From Blastobasis lacticolella (taxonomy: Eukaryota; Arthropoda; Insecta; Lepidoptera; Blastobasidae), in NCBI GenBank assembly GCA_905147135.1, contig LR990060.1, forward strand, positions 10,494,001 through 10,558,000: DNA of 64,000 bases. Reading direction: 5' to 3'. The notes beneath the pieces are model-generated. The model was not told the origin of the DNA. It saw nothing but the letters and a program-made list of their open reading frames with translations, and made no database searches. Below, piece after piece: positions 22,768-34,024 of this stretch. Each line of letters opens with the position of its first letter. The stretch's first letter is position 1. Both the position numbers and the translations under genes were made by a program.

Positions 22768-23093
22768 AATCATCTTGGCGTTAATGTCCCGGTTCTATGG
22801 CGCTCTCTAACGTGAGGACTCGGTGTCCGCCTTGACCAGGATTTGGCAGATCAGGTAATTATAGTGGAGCGACTGCCATCTTACGTCCGTTACCATGTTA
22901 ACAAGAGAACCAGATTGAACCTGAATGTGCAGGTTTCATCACCATATTTTCCCTAACTGTATTGCCCTGTTATTGTTAAACTAATATACCTACATAACTC
23001 AGAAAAGAGTCATTGGTACGTGGCGGCACTGGGGTTCGAACCCGGTACTTCGGGGTACAAGTCGGTCCTCTTTACCAATAGGCCACCGACGCC
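22768..23093 (-). mobile_element. SINE-A, near full length
   Basis: Ends 'ccaccgacgcc' at the head and 'catcttggcgttaatgtccc' at the tail; the inverted B box 'gggttcgaaccc' is intact. Confidence 0.85.
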
Positions 23094-23461
23094 ATTCATA
23101 AACTGTCGTAGAACTTTGTAGCGCTGACGTAGCGTGCCCACGCGTGTCAACGTGTCACGCAACATGTTTATAATTTCGATTTAAGCCAGTACTTTTCTGT
23201 GCAAATACATTGGGTAAGTTTATAAATAAGTTAGCGGATAAATAATTACGTAGACACAGAAATCTATTCTGTAAGCCCGTATTCGATACGACGAATTCTC
23301 AACAAAACCTGTCAAATTCATCAAGGTCTGAGAAGCAAAGGTCTGCTATACTCGAGTATGAGTTAATTGTCCTAAAACAATTAATGAAAAAGAAGGAAAC
23401 AAAATTTTCTGTCGACTCGTAGAAGAGTAAGAGTTGCCAGGTAAGCCCCCCCGCCCCCTTA

Positions 23462-23692
23462 GTGTAGCCGTGTACTAACGACTCTTTTCCGAGAGATGTA
23501 CATTAGGTTGAACACTAACGCTCTTACGGTGAGGGGAAACCTGCACATTCAGGTGACTAAATGTGTACCCATGATCCAATCTGGTCTGGTTCCCCTGTTA
23601 TCAAGAGGTTAGATGGTAGTCGCTCCACTGTAATTAGCTGATCCGCTGATTCCTGGATCATGTTCAAGGCGAACCTCGGGCCCGTGATAGCA
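23462..23692 (+). mobile_element. SINE-A, ends lost
   Basis: Body from 'gactcttttccgag' to 'cgggcccgtg'; the tRNA head and final tail are missing. A separate inverted fragment lies at 23876-23959. Confidence 0.75.
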
Positions 23693-24445
23693 ACGGCCCA
23701 GGTATTGATCCACGGTTCAGCAAATCAAGGGCCTTACCATGAACTTTAAAAACTTGTCAGAAACCTGAAATAGATAATACTTATGTGACACGTGTAGCGC
23801 TACGTTACGTGAGTAACTCTGGTTAGAATCAGTAACCAGAGTAGTTCCAATTTAGGTCCTGCTATAAGAACTATTGCAGCAGAGCAACTGCCATCTCACC
23901 TCCGTGAACCTCTAAACAGGTATCCCGACAAGATTGGATCACGGCTACACAATCCATAAATATTTAGACATCTCTCACACTCTTTGCAAATCTCCGTTTA
24001 CCGTTTTTGCAAAAACTGATTCAAAAATATTTGCGAAACATGTTTGGGAAGTTGCTTTTACAAAAGAGTAAAAAGTGTACACATCTTGACACATGTCTAG
24101 GCCCGGCTTTAGATATGAAGGACCTATCTGAGAGAGATTGTGCTCTTTCACGTTTTAATTTATCAAGCACACAAAACCGTGATAGCGGAATGGAAGTAAA
24201 AATACAAAAATTTCTCAAATGAACAAATTTTTTTGTGACAACCTTTTATCCCGCAGTTTTTGATTTAAATATCATATGGGTATAATGCTCAGAAAGTCAA
24301 TTTCAAATAGCCCAAACACAATGGAGTTATCTTCTTGCTTTCACTGGTTCCTATGACCAACTTCCGACCCCATCATCAGACCAGCTTTATGGTACCATAT
24401 TAATACATTGTCATATAAATTACATAGATAAAAAGTAAAACTTGA

Positions 24446-24684
24446 CGACCTGAGTGGTTCACTGGTCAACCGGTCTGCCACGCAAGAGGTTTGATTCCCG
24501 GCCGGGCAGAAATTGAAATGATGAATTTTAATTTCTGTTACGGGTCAGGGTGTTCTATGTATAAAAAGTATGTATTTAAAAAAAAGTATGTAAGTAGTTT
24601 ATCAGTTATCTAGCACCCATAGTACAAGCTTTGCTTAGTTTGGGGCTAGATGGCGCTGTGTGAATTCGTCCACAAATATTAATT
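24446..24684 (+). mobile_element. SINE-B with damaged B box
   Basis: Head 'cgacctgagtggttcactgg' is present; a deletion leaves 'gaggtttgattcccgg', so the B box has lost bases. Confidence 0.82.
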
Positions 24685-25262
24685 TATTTATTTAAAGCCG
24701 GTAAGTGGGTCAAATAAGGCTTGCATGATTTGTCCCCAACATACATAGCTATAAACATTGCAAGTTAATAAAAGCCTAAATAGGGGTTTAAAATTATAAA
24801 TTAGGCTTAAACACAAGATTAGTCTCTAAAGCTAACCACAATGCTAGTTTATTTCGAAACTGACTCTCCTATCGCTATCTTTAAGTGATAATCGTTAATT
24901 AGTTGCGTCATATCGTGTGCTTCAAGAGGAAATAAATTGAAAAGTGATTCGAGTTGTAGATTAATTACTTTTGTTCATGTTACTCTTTGCGTGCTCAGAA
25001 CTGTTTTAAATTGTATGCATTGACTTTCAATAGTCACAATGGTGATCTGATAACAGTAATTATGGTCGTACACTATACTTGATCAAGTTATTAGGAAACG
25101 GGAATACGTTGTACGGGGAACGAAATAAAATGGGGAAATTCTCCATTAAAGTACAATTTACTGGTGAGTGTATAATGGTGTTTTAACACGCGCGTGTCAC
25201 GAATATCCATTGTTGGTGGCATTATATCTATCTATCTATAAATACAAATTAAAATTAATGAG
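24685..25262. other. Unannotated stretch
   Basis: AT-rich sequence without recognised features. Confidence 0.4.
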
Positions 25263-25640
25263 GAGCTTCGGTGGCTTAGTTGTTAAGGGTTCCCACTCGT
25301 ACCCAGAGGTACAGGGTTCAAACGCAGTGTCGCCATCTACTAATGACTCTTTTCTGAGTTATGTCATCATCATCATCATATCAGCCAGAAGACGCCTACT
25401 GCTGGGAACTAGGCCTCCCCCAGAAATCTCAACAAAGGCCGGTCCTGTGCTTTCCGCATCCAGCTGGTACCTGCGATCTTTACCAGGTCGTCTGAGTTAT
25501 GTAGATTAGATGATTACTAACCGATGCTCTTACGGTGAGGGAGAACATTCGTGATGAAACCTGCACATTCAGGCAAGTATATGTGTAACCATGATAAAAT
25601 TGGTCAGGTTCCCCTGTTAAACAGGGTCACGGAGGTTAAC
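25263..25640 (+). mobile_element. SINE-A interrupted by RTE-A
   Basis: The SINE runs on both sides of the insert at 25365-25490. Its head is mutated ('gcttcggtggcttagttgtt'). Confidence 0.85.
25365..25490 (-). mobile_element. RTE-A 3' end with 12-bp target duplication
   Basis: TCTGAGTTATGT occurs at 25353-25364 and 25491-25502. The insert reads, inverted, from the GRPPTRW-downstream region to the TGATGA tail. It is a textbook target-primed insertion, 126 bp. Confidence 0.92.
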
Positions 25641-25879
25641 TCCTGCGGTGACCACTCGTAGTAAATGCCAAGAAACATTGGTAAATGGAGTAGGATGTCA
25701 AAGTCCAGTTGGCCTTTTGTCGTATTCAGCTTGGTTCCTTGGTTTTGGACAGTTTAGACATACGAGACGACGCTTTCGTAATTAATCGTCGAATAATGTA
25801 TGCCGTACCATGTGGTGACTGGCAGGGTAGACTATTGCCGCCGACCATTCATTGAAAAAAAAAACTAACATTTTGTATC

Positions 25880-25985
25880 AAACGGGAACATGTAAGAAGT
25901 GTAAACTTGCTTTGCTTGTGCTTTTTACCAACGTTTTTGTAACATTGTGTCGTCCAATAAATATATTTTCTTTCTTTCTTTCTTT
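25880..25985 (+). mobile_element. Non-LTR 3' tail with TTTC repeats
   Basis: 'gtccaataaatatattttct' then TTTC repeats: a polyadenylation-like signal followed by a simple-repeat tail. Family not identified. Confidence 0.5.
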
Positions 25986-26425
25986 CAAACAACAATTTTT
26001 TTTCTACATGACACACCAACCACGACACTTGGTAACAATAATCAACAAGAAAAAAAGGATTAAACATAATATAACTAAACTATACTGAAGAACAACCAAA
26101 TGAGTCATCTTCAAGGATTGGTACTATCGTCGATGCGGCCGCCAGCATAAATGGAACCCACTTAGCATGGGCTGCGACACGAGAGAAGCGTCTCACAGCG
26201 TTGATATTCTGTGAGATATATCACGGGCGTTGTAAGATGTCTCTCCATAAACGTAAATAACTGGCAGGCGCCTTTCACCCGCGCGCATTTTGGATTTCTG
26301 TATAAGTAAGCCAAAAAGATTGGAAAGTTAGCAACCTGGACTGGAAAATTTTTCATTGCTCTGTCACGTAAGCTTACGAGTATTATTAGTAGAGTAGGGT
26401 TTTACTCGGGGATAATCTAGCTTCC

Positions 26426-26539
26426 TATTACTTACTTACTTACTGCGCTGTCTCAGCGACCTAAAGTAGATCTTGGCTTCCGACACCAGAGATCGCCACC
26501 TCTTCCTGTCCTGCGCCATCTCCTGCCAATCGAGGATTC
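26426..26539 (-). pseudogene. RTE-C C-terminal end with 9-bp target duplication
   Basis: Minus-strand frame WQEMAQDRKRWRSLVSEAK ... SLRQRSK then stop, the extreme C-terminus of an RTE family, with a TAAG-repeat tail. CTAGCTTCC flanks it at 26417-26425 and 26540-26548. Confidence 0.88.
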
Positions 26540-26549
26540 CTAGCTTCCC

Positions 26550-26638
26550 ATAAGTAAAAGAATTTTCATAATCGGTTCAGTAGTTTCGGAAATTAGGTAC
26601 ACCCAACATACAAACATTTCCTCTTTATAATATTAGTT
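26550..26638 (-). mobile_element. Helitron 5' fragment (Lep1-like)
   Basis: The minus strand reads 'ctaatattataaagaggaaa' and 'ctactgaaccgat', the 5' part of the short Helitron seen complete at 62644-62829. The CTAG end is missing. Confidence 0.65.
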
Positions 26639-26639
26639 C

Positions 26640-27469
26640 TAGATAGATAGGGAATGGTCTCACCAAAAACATTTCATGTGAAATTGGTTCGCCAAGCCTT
26701 GCAAACTCATAATGGTCATACTACGAAGTCTACTCTGCCTACCCTACATTTTGATTAAAAAAGTACGGCTTGGCCATTTCATAGAACTATTGCATGACAC
26801 ATAGGCTGGATTCAGCGCAACCGACGCGACGTCAGGTTTCAGGTCATGGTTGACGTCGCCGACGTAATAGTATTAGCTCAGCACTGTAGTTGATCATGTC
26901 ACACTGATAGAGCTAAGTTTGAATCTGCGAAGCCCCCAGATACATTTTATTATTGACATTTAATGAGAGGTGCCAATATAGTAATGTGTCTTTGAGGCAC
27001 ATCTACCTATTAACTCCGTAAATCGTACTGGTATTTCTCGTCTGTGTACGCGATTCCTAGGCATTCCAAATGAAATAAACCCTTAAACCTGTCTTGCAAA
27101 AGGTTAGGTATGGGGGATGTTTGGATATTAAAAGGACTTTTAAAATAATAAAATTCAAAGTTGATAAAATTCTATAAATTTTTTCCCTTATACACTTTTT
27201 CAAATTCCCAAACGATCACGAGCTCACTCTCGATTGTGGCGGCAAGTAAATTTTCATTCAGTCGAAGGACACTTTTCTCTACGACGCGACGCGCCGTTTT
27301 GGAGATATTAGTGAGTGACCTATAAAACGTCGTAATTCTCAACGGTTTATGGACGCCCCGAGGTGGAAAACTTGGATTTTCCATGAAGGACCTGCATAAC
27401 ATATCCAAAAATCGTCGATACCTGACCTTTTGCAAGGTAGAATGTACGATTTTCCTGGGTTATATGAGA
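26640..27469. other. Mostly unannotated stretch
   Basis: About 27170-27265 is repeated at 49130-49215 (shared 'gattgtggcggca' block). The 87-aa minus-strand frame here overlaps that repeat and is not gene-like. Confidence 0.4.
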
Positions 27470-27600
27470 TTATTATTCTTTTATCTTAGTCGATAGAGAA
27501 ACAAGCGAACCGATGGAAAGTGGTCTCAGCTATCACCGGTATCACCAATGTGTTGTCTACCTCTAAACCCCCGGAACACGTTGCTATGGCAGCAAAGAGG
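27470..27600 (-). mobile_element. Jockey-type tail, diverged
   Basis: Inverted 'gatggaaagtgg' and 'cgttgctatggcagcaaaga' correspond to the end and inner part of the 1660-1890 copy. Confidence 0.55.
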
Positions 27601-27781
27601 GAAGATAAGCTTATTACTATCATCATTGGCCGCATTGTCACTTACCACCGAGTGAGATGGCGGTCAAAAGCCAGGCTAGTCTGATAAAAAAAATAATGCC
27701 AAAGGCACTGGTCGCAATCCCCAGCACTGATTATGCCACCTGCGCCTGCATAGAATACGCTTGATGCGTACAATAAAATAA

Positions 27782-28104
27782 AGAATCTTGGCGTTAATGT
27801 CCCGGTTGTGCTCTCGCGCATGAGGGCCCGGTGTCCTTGACTATGATCTAGGATTTGGCTGATCAGATAATTACAGTGGAGCAACTGCTATCTGACCTCC
27901 GTGACCCTGCAACCAGGGGAAAACGACCAGAATGGATCATGTTTATACATTCAGTCGCCTGAATGTGTAGGTTTCACCACGATGTCTTTCCTCACCGTAA
28001 GAGCGTCGGTAAGTATTCAACTAATGTTCATAACTCAGAAAAGAGTCACTGGAACATGGCCGCAGTGGGATTCGAACCCTGTACCTCTCGCTTATGAGTG
28101 TGAT
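27782..28104 (-). mobile_element. SINE-A, head clipped
   Basis: Tail 'aatcttggcgttaatgtccc' to 'gtacctctcgcttatgagtg'; the first ~40 bases of the head are lost. The 107-aa plus-strand frame lies inside the SINE and is not a gene. Confidence 0.85.
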
Positions 28105-28239
28105 CAAAAACAATACGGCGAACTATTACACAACATTTCTATCCATTACAGGAAGGAAACCGTAATAAACTCAAGTTTAGGGGTTTCCGAGAACACTCCA
28201 CCATTAAATATGTATTTACAGTGATCTCTAGTGAGTTCC

Positions 28240-28320
28240 GGCTGCTTTTTTATCATGTTATACGGTAGACAAACAGGTAAGCGGGCCACCTGATGGATAG
28301 TGGTGATATCAGCCAATGCG
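28240..28320 (-). mobile_element. Jockey-type tail
   Basis: Inverted 'gacaaacaggtaagcgggcc' and 'cacctgatgga'; short piece. Confidence 0.65.
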
Positions 28321-28441
28321 TGATGGATGGAAGCCGAAGTTAATCCATCCGGAATAATCCGGATGTAAGTTTCTGATTTCCACATCGTTCTCTAGGATTT
28401 TCGTATAGGTAGGTATATATTGTGTATGATATCGACGCTGG

Positions 28442-28693
28442 ATACAATACCGAAGGTGGGCGAGTTATGAAAGTAGACAAATTATTTCTGAAGGATCTCT
28501 TCCTACACTTTGGCACAAAATCATGACGTTATATTATGTAATGTTGCATGAAATTGCTGATGACCCAGAATTGCTCAAACAAGTCATAATTGATGATGAA
28601 TCATGGGTGTACGAATATTACGTTGAAACAAATGGTGCAATCGTCTTAATGGAAGACTCACCGAAAAATAGGAAAAATCGCCGACCACAATAA
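28442..28693 (+). pseudogene. Mariner transposase fragment
   Basis: One plus-strand frame reads DDPELLKQVIIDDESWVYEY, then YVETNG and, after a gap, SPKNRKNRRPQ before a TAA. The DDESWVY..Y pattern is the block around the first catalytic Asp of mariner (DD34D) transposases, and the following Lys/Arg-rich stretch is where PKPKKAR-type residues lie. The second and third catalytic Asp and the DNA-binding domain are missing. No inverted repeats flank it. It is an old remnant. Confidence 0.78.
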
Positions 28694-28705
28694 AACGTGT
28701 CTTAC

Positions 28706-29451
28706 TAGTTTATCAATCAAAAATTAACTACGCATCCAAAATGGCGGGACATATTACTTAAACCATGTGTACCTAAGAAAAAAAAATAGGCTCTTACGAC
28801 GTATTTAAATACGAAATTCAAATATTTTTTTATAAGACGGCCTATGTACATATTATTATTTATCAACAGAAGTCATCACATTAAACATCAGCAATACAAC
28901 AAGAACGCATACCATATAAATAAGAAAAATCACGTTAACCCGAAAACCGGATTATAGATATCCAGGATAATCCGGTAGCTCCAATTTCCCGGCTCATAAG
29001 CCGGATAAACGCCGCCTCTAGATTTGCCCGGGTAAACAAATGTGACTCACATACGTGGAAGTCATACTGAGAACGTCAAATATAACTTTGGACCACTAAA
29101 TAATAAATGGGGTTAACAGTGGGTTTAGAGTTTGTTTTACGAATAAAATGTACCGTTAAATTTAATTAAATACTGTTATATAACTTCCCAGAGTTTTGGG
29201 AGTTGTTTGTGTAGTATTTGTTTTAGAAGTGGATTTTAAAGTACAAGAACAACAACAACAGAACATGGCTACAGGAACAAGGGCTTATAACAAGGGCGTA
29301 GGTAGTTTAACTTGTCGATTTAATTCCGCTGACTGTACTTAATACGTATGTATATGATTATTACTAAGGATAAATTAATAAATAAGAATAAATATTTTTA
29401 TAAAACTGGGGTTCTGGGATGGAAAGAAAGAAAGTCGTATATCATACCATT
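28706..29451. other. Unannotated stretch
   Basis: AT-rich. An ATG in good context at 29264 opens a 25-codon frame that ends at a TAA; nothing supports it as an exon. Confidence 0.4.
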
Positions 29452-29537
29452 GTCATCTTGGCGTAAATGTCCTGGTTGTGCTTGCCTGAGCGAGGGCTCG
29501 GGATCCGAATTGACCATGATCCAGGATTTTGCATATT
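29452..29537 (-). mobile_element. SINE-A tail fragment
   Basis: 'catcttggcgtaaatgtcct' to 'ccatgatccaggatttt'. Confidence 0.7.
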
Positions 29538-29572
29538 GGTATTAAAGCCATATTTAGTAGGTAAGATAGGTA

Positions 29573-29823
29573 GAGCTCGTCTAATCTAAAATGACGCGCC
29601 CCACTATCGCATTAACGCACACAAGCAAGTTAAAAATATGGACGCAATACATATACAAATGCCGTTGTAATTGGTCATTCAGTTGCCGGTGAGATTCAAA
29701 CGTCGGAGCACGCGTCGTTCATTGGCTCCCACACAGATGAAGTGTCGTTATCAATATTTGCACTCACACATCGAAATCAACTAACTAAGTAGTGGGGCGC
29801 GTCATTTTAGACTAGACGAGCTC
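29573..29823. mobile_element. M5: 251-bp MITE with TA target duplication
   Basis: Perfect-to-near-perfect ~35-base inverted ends start GAGCTCGTCTA and include 'aaaatgacgcgccccacta'. TA lies at 29571-29572 and 29824-29825. The arms are well kept, suggesting a fairly recent insertion. No coding frame. Confidence 0.9.
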
Positions 29824-29829
29824 TAGTAA

Positions 29830-30157
29830 TATTTAGTAAAAAAAATTGGTGAGTATATTGTTTGAATTTTTGACCAAAATTCGTGATTAATACGTGAAAC
29901 ATGAAGTCCCTTTCTGCTGAAGGGCATGACATTTTTTCGGTTAATATTTACCCGTTGTCCGCCTCTAAGGAGTATATTATCATGGAGTCATATTATAGTC
30001 CAGAGGAAACACTGTGGCTGGGAGCGCATTCCACATCCGAATCGTACGAGCTAGAAACGTTCTTTCGCGTGGATATGTAGAGAAACACCAGGAACCCAGG
30101 AAGATGACGGGTATCCTCGCATCCCATTTAACGCCTCAGGGCGTGATGAGCAGTCAA
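29830..30157. other. Unannotated stretch
   Basis: Around 30000-30110 there is a faint jockey C-terminus-like string (TLWLGAHSTSESYELETFF), too weak to call. Confidence 0.35.
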
Positions 30158-30322
30158 ACTGCTACCAGGGGAATTTGACCAGATTGGATCATGGTTACAC
30201 ATTCATTCACCTGAATGTGCAGGTCTATGAGGTTTTTCCTCAGTAATTGCGGTACTAGGGTTCGAACCTGGTATCTCTCGCTTTCGAATCGGACCTCTTA
30301 ACCACTTGACCACCGACGCTCT
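30158..30322 (-). mobile_element. SINE-A, head and inner body
   Basis: Inverted head 'ccaccgacgctc' and B box 'gggttcgaacctgg'; the body is shortened by a deletion and the tail is missing. Confidence 0.8.
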
Positions 30323-30608
30323 TAAAACGACATCGTTTATAATTGTTACAATATCCCACTCTGCCTATTCCATAGAATTGTGGCCGATGTCCCATTGATT
30401 CGAAAAAGTCAGATTTAATTATAGTCTAGCGACTGATGGCAAATAAGAAATTTAAACAAAAAAAATTCCACTCTGTCGGCCAACGCACGGCCTTGGCTTT
30501 ACCGACTGTATGGAACCATATGGAAGGGTTCCCACGGCACCGTGACCGTGCCTTGAATGTGACGTAATCGAAGGATACAGGGTCAGGAATCTGGTTCTGG
30601 GTTCCTTA

Positions 30609-31746
30609 CAATGAGGAAGTTTCCTAAAATTTTTTTTTTCAACTTATTATATAAATATGAACAGATGGCCGATGGGGCAGTAAAGTTCTCGAGTGGCGAC
30701 CACGTACCGGTAGACGCAGCGTGGGTAGGCCTCCTACAAGGTGGACCGACGACCTGGTAAGGATCGCAGGTACCAGCTGGATGCGGAAAGCACAGGACCG
30801 GTCTTTGTGGAGATCTTTGGGGGAGGCCTATGCCCAGCAGTGGGCGTCTTCTGGCTGATATGATGATATAAATATGAGTAAAAGGAAACAAAACGGTGAA
30901 ATTTTTCTTTAAATATCTCCAAAAACAAAAAAATTATGTGACTTCAAAATTGCGATTTCAAGAATAATTTCGTTAGGGCCGCGAATTCGTGCGTGACGTC
31001 ACCAGGCCGGCAGCCCGGCCGCCACTATGGCGCTACGCATACACTGAACTCTTGGTGACTATATCTTTGGATCAGCAGTAGCTAGATAGTTGAATTTTTG
31101 ACAGAGTATGTGTTACTATGGCCGCTACAAAAAATAACAATTTAAAATAAGGGGGTCTCCATACATGATACGTGATTTTATGGCGTTTTCAGAGGTATTT
31201 AGTTTTTCTCCATCGCATAAATGTTTTAACTTACAAGCATCAAACTTTTAAAGAGTGGCACTGATCAAGTGGCAGCGTGCTTGCGATTGTCAAGGTTAAG
31301 CAATGCTCGCAATGTACGGCAATGATAGAGCAAAACTAAATACCTCTGTAAACGCCACAAAATCACGTTTCGTGTATGGAGACCCCCCTTCCTTTTAATT
31401 ATATTATTATAATTATTGACTGATGATATAGCGGCCATAGTAACACATACTCTGTCAAAAGTTCAACTGTCTAGCTACTACTGATCCAAAGATATAGTCA
31501 CCAAGAGTACGAGTGTATGGGTAGCGCCATAGTGGCGGCCGGGCTGCCGGCCTGGTGATGTCACAGCTAAATCGCGGCAGCAATAATTTCGCGAAAAAAT
31601 ATTTTAACTTATATTCTGTGACTCAGTAATTTATGGACGGACTCGAAATTTTTTTCACAGGCTTGTTGGTTTTTGTCTATATTTTAACACTTATTCATAA
31701 AAACGGCAATATCAACATTAAGGAATATTAAGGAACTTCCTCATTG
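30609..31746. mobile_element. Foldback element with 5S-like sequence, copy 1
   Basis: Termini are CAATGAGGAAGTTTCCT and its near-complement. Long inverted arms include 'gacgtcaccaggccggcag', 'gagtatgtgttactat' and 'cagaggtattta'. The centre has 'ggttaagc' at 31294-31301, matching the 5S-like box of copy 2, but the second box is deleted. Copy 2 lies at 54684-56647. No protein is encoded. An RTE-A tail sits in the left arm. Confidence 0.82.
30661..30865 (+). mobile_element. RTE-A 3' end with 12-bp target duplication
   Basis: ATATAAATATGA flanks the insert (30649-30660 and 30866-30877). It encodes the C-terminus from RTDGRWGSKVLEW through GRRSVGRPPTRW to AYAQQWASSG, without the nonsense change of the 11-13 kb copy. 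5'-truncated. Confidence 0.92.
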
Positions 31747-31829
31747 ACTGCGTATAGTACGCATTGTATAGTATTGAACCGTTCATAAGTAATGCACAAA
31801 TTTTTTTAATGTCACGCAAAACGGTAGGC

Positions 31830-31945
31830 AACTTTCAAGCAATGCGATGGTGACTCCCCTGGTGTTGCTGATGTCTATATGCGGCGGTGACCACTTTCCA
31901 TCAGGTGGCCCGCTTGCCTGCTTGTCTGCCGTATAACATAAAAAA
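31830..31945 (+). mobile_element. Jockey-type tail, plus half of a tail-to-tail pair
   Basis: Ends 'ccgtataacataaaaaa', directly followed by an inverted copy. Confidence 0.75.
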
Positions 31946-32175
31946 GGCAAACAGACAAGTGGGCCACCTGATAGAAAGTGATCGCCGTTTTAGATATAAG
32001 TAACACCAGGGGTATCGCCAATGCGATGGTTACCTCTTTAACACGTAGCTCTATACCATACCATACCATGCCCTGCCATGCCATACCAAAGCCACGGTTT
32101 CCCAAATCATCACCCCATGGAGCACTGGAGACCTTACACACCGGCTAGGACACAATACTATTTAAAATAGTATTG
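31946..32175 (-). mobile_element. Jockey-type tail, minus half of the pair
   Basis: Longer than its partner: it reaches 'cagtgctccatggggtgatg', as in 1660-1720. Its outer edge ends in a 23-base near-perfect palindrome at 32150-32172. Confidence 0.72.
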
Positions 32176-32366
32176 TTTGACTGCGGTATTCTGTAAGCTG
32201 GAAATACATAATATTATTATTTATTTATTTATGTAAAACTTCATTTACAAAACTTAAAACTTACAGTACAAAGGCGGACTTAAAGCTACGTAGCTTAAGA
32301 TCATCATCATATCAGAATCATGATGTATATTGTTGAACACCAGGAGGACTCCCGCGCTCCCGTTCA

Positions 32367-32706
32367 GAGCGTCGGTGGCCGAGCTGTTAGAGTATCCGAC
32401 TCCTAAGCGAGAAGTACCGGGTTCGAAACCCGGTGAAGCCATGTACCATTGACTCTTCACTGAGTTATGTACATTAGTTAAATTCTGACTAATGCTCTTA
32501 CGGTGAGAGAAAACATCGTTATGAAATCGTCAAATGAAATGTGAAATGATCAGGTTCGCCTGGTAGCAGGGTCATAGAGGTCAGATGGTGTTGCTCCACT
32601 GTGATTAGGTACCTGATCTGTCAAATCCTGGACCATTTTTAAGGCGGACCCCGGGCCCTCGTGCGCGAGAGCACAACCGAGACATTAACGCCAAGATGAT
32701 TATTTT
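32367..32706 (+). mobile_element. SINE-A, full length
   Basis: Head 'gagcgtcggtggccgag', B box 'gggttcgaaaccc', tail 'acattaacgccaagatgat' then a T/A-rich run. Confidence 0.88.
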
Positions 32707-33021
32707 TTTATTTTATCAGGACGACTCCCGCCAAGCCTACAACACTGATAGACTGTGCTATTTGCAGCTGCCATTGTTCACGGTTATTCCCCGTTACCGT
32801 CGGGGAGGGACGGTGAGCAGTGGCAGGTGCAAGTGGAAATTTTCATTATCATGTCAGCATCACGATGTTATTCCCTTCGCTAAAGACGGGAGCGGAAGAC
32901 CAGTGCGATGTGGGGGAAGAAAAGTTTAAAGAAAAAAGAGAAAGAACATTTATTTACACAAAACCACAATATTGGAAATGACACAAGAAATGCAAAAAGA
33001 CATTAGTATACAATTTCATCA

Positions 33022-33090
33022 TGAATCTTCCACTTTTCATCAGGTGGCCCGCTTGCCTATTTGTCTGCCGTATAATATAAAAAAAAATGA
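33022..33090 (+). mobile_element. Jockey-type tail
   Basis: 'ttttcatcaggtggcccgct' to 'ccgtataatataaaaaaa'. Confidence 0.7.
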
Positions 33091-33424
33091 AATACACAGT
33101 AAGACTACATAGTGCCGATGTGCATACCTACAGATAATAACATAATGTGTTGTGTTGGTGTGTTTGTGCAAAAGAGACCTCACTCAGCATTTTTGCCTCG
33201 GCGTGAACCGGAATGCTGGTTTTCAGTGAGACCCGCTGAGCGAGGAACGGACAACTGCACATAATGTATATAATACATAGGAGATACAAATACATACTAA
33301 TATAAGACCTAAATAAACTATATATATTAGCCACTTTTAGTCTAGTCACTACACTACGCAATTGTAGTTGCGTAACATGTGGAGTGTGAATTGTGTAGTA
33401 GTGTAGTTTTAGATAATGTTGTTT

Positions 33425-33550
33425 TTTATTTTTATTTTCGGCGTCAAAAATTATATATTTTGATGTATGATGCTAATTTTTTCTATTTTTCACCGTACTC
33501 TTTCGATGTTGTCATTATGATTTAAAAAAATTGGTTTCATGAACAATAAC
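33425..33550. mobile_element. M6 MITE, partial copy
   Basis: Shares 'tgatgtatgatgct' and a 'gtactctttcg.tgtt' block with 62415-62615 and 39185-39325. The right end is lost. Confidence 0.55.
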
Positions 33551-34024
33551 GAACTGAAAGAGACAAAGCTAACTCACATTGAAGGCACTGGGGACTTGAC
33601 CCATGAGCTCTTATAGGTCTTATAGGACCTAAACAGAACTGCTCTGCTTGGAACGAGACAGCGCTATGCGTGTCACATAAGCTTGTCTCGTTATAAGGCA
33701 GGTTATAAGGTTATAGGGCAGTTTTATTTAGGTCCTGCTATAAAAGCTCATGGTACGCCCCCTGGGGTAGTATCAATTAAAGCGATGTACTAGAATGATA
33801 AGGGGCCAGTTGGTGATCATCTTGACGTTAATGTCCCGTGTTTGTTCTCGCGCATGAGAGCTGGGTGCCCGATTTGTCCATGATCCAGGATGTGGCAGAT
33901 CAGGTAATAGCTGTTAACAGTCTGCCATCTGACCTCTAGGACCCTGCTACCATGGGTATCCGGGGGCTTATTTTGCTAAATCGTTGTGTTCCCGAATCGA
34001 TCGCGGGCAGCATTTTTTGTATCA

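Noticed and set aside
29264..29341. ATG in good context after CAA repeats
   Set aside because: Only 25 codons to a stop and no recognised product; it could be a start of an unseen exon but nothing supports it.
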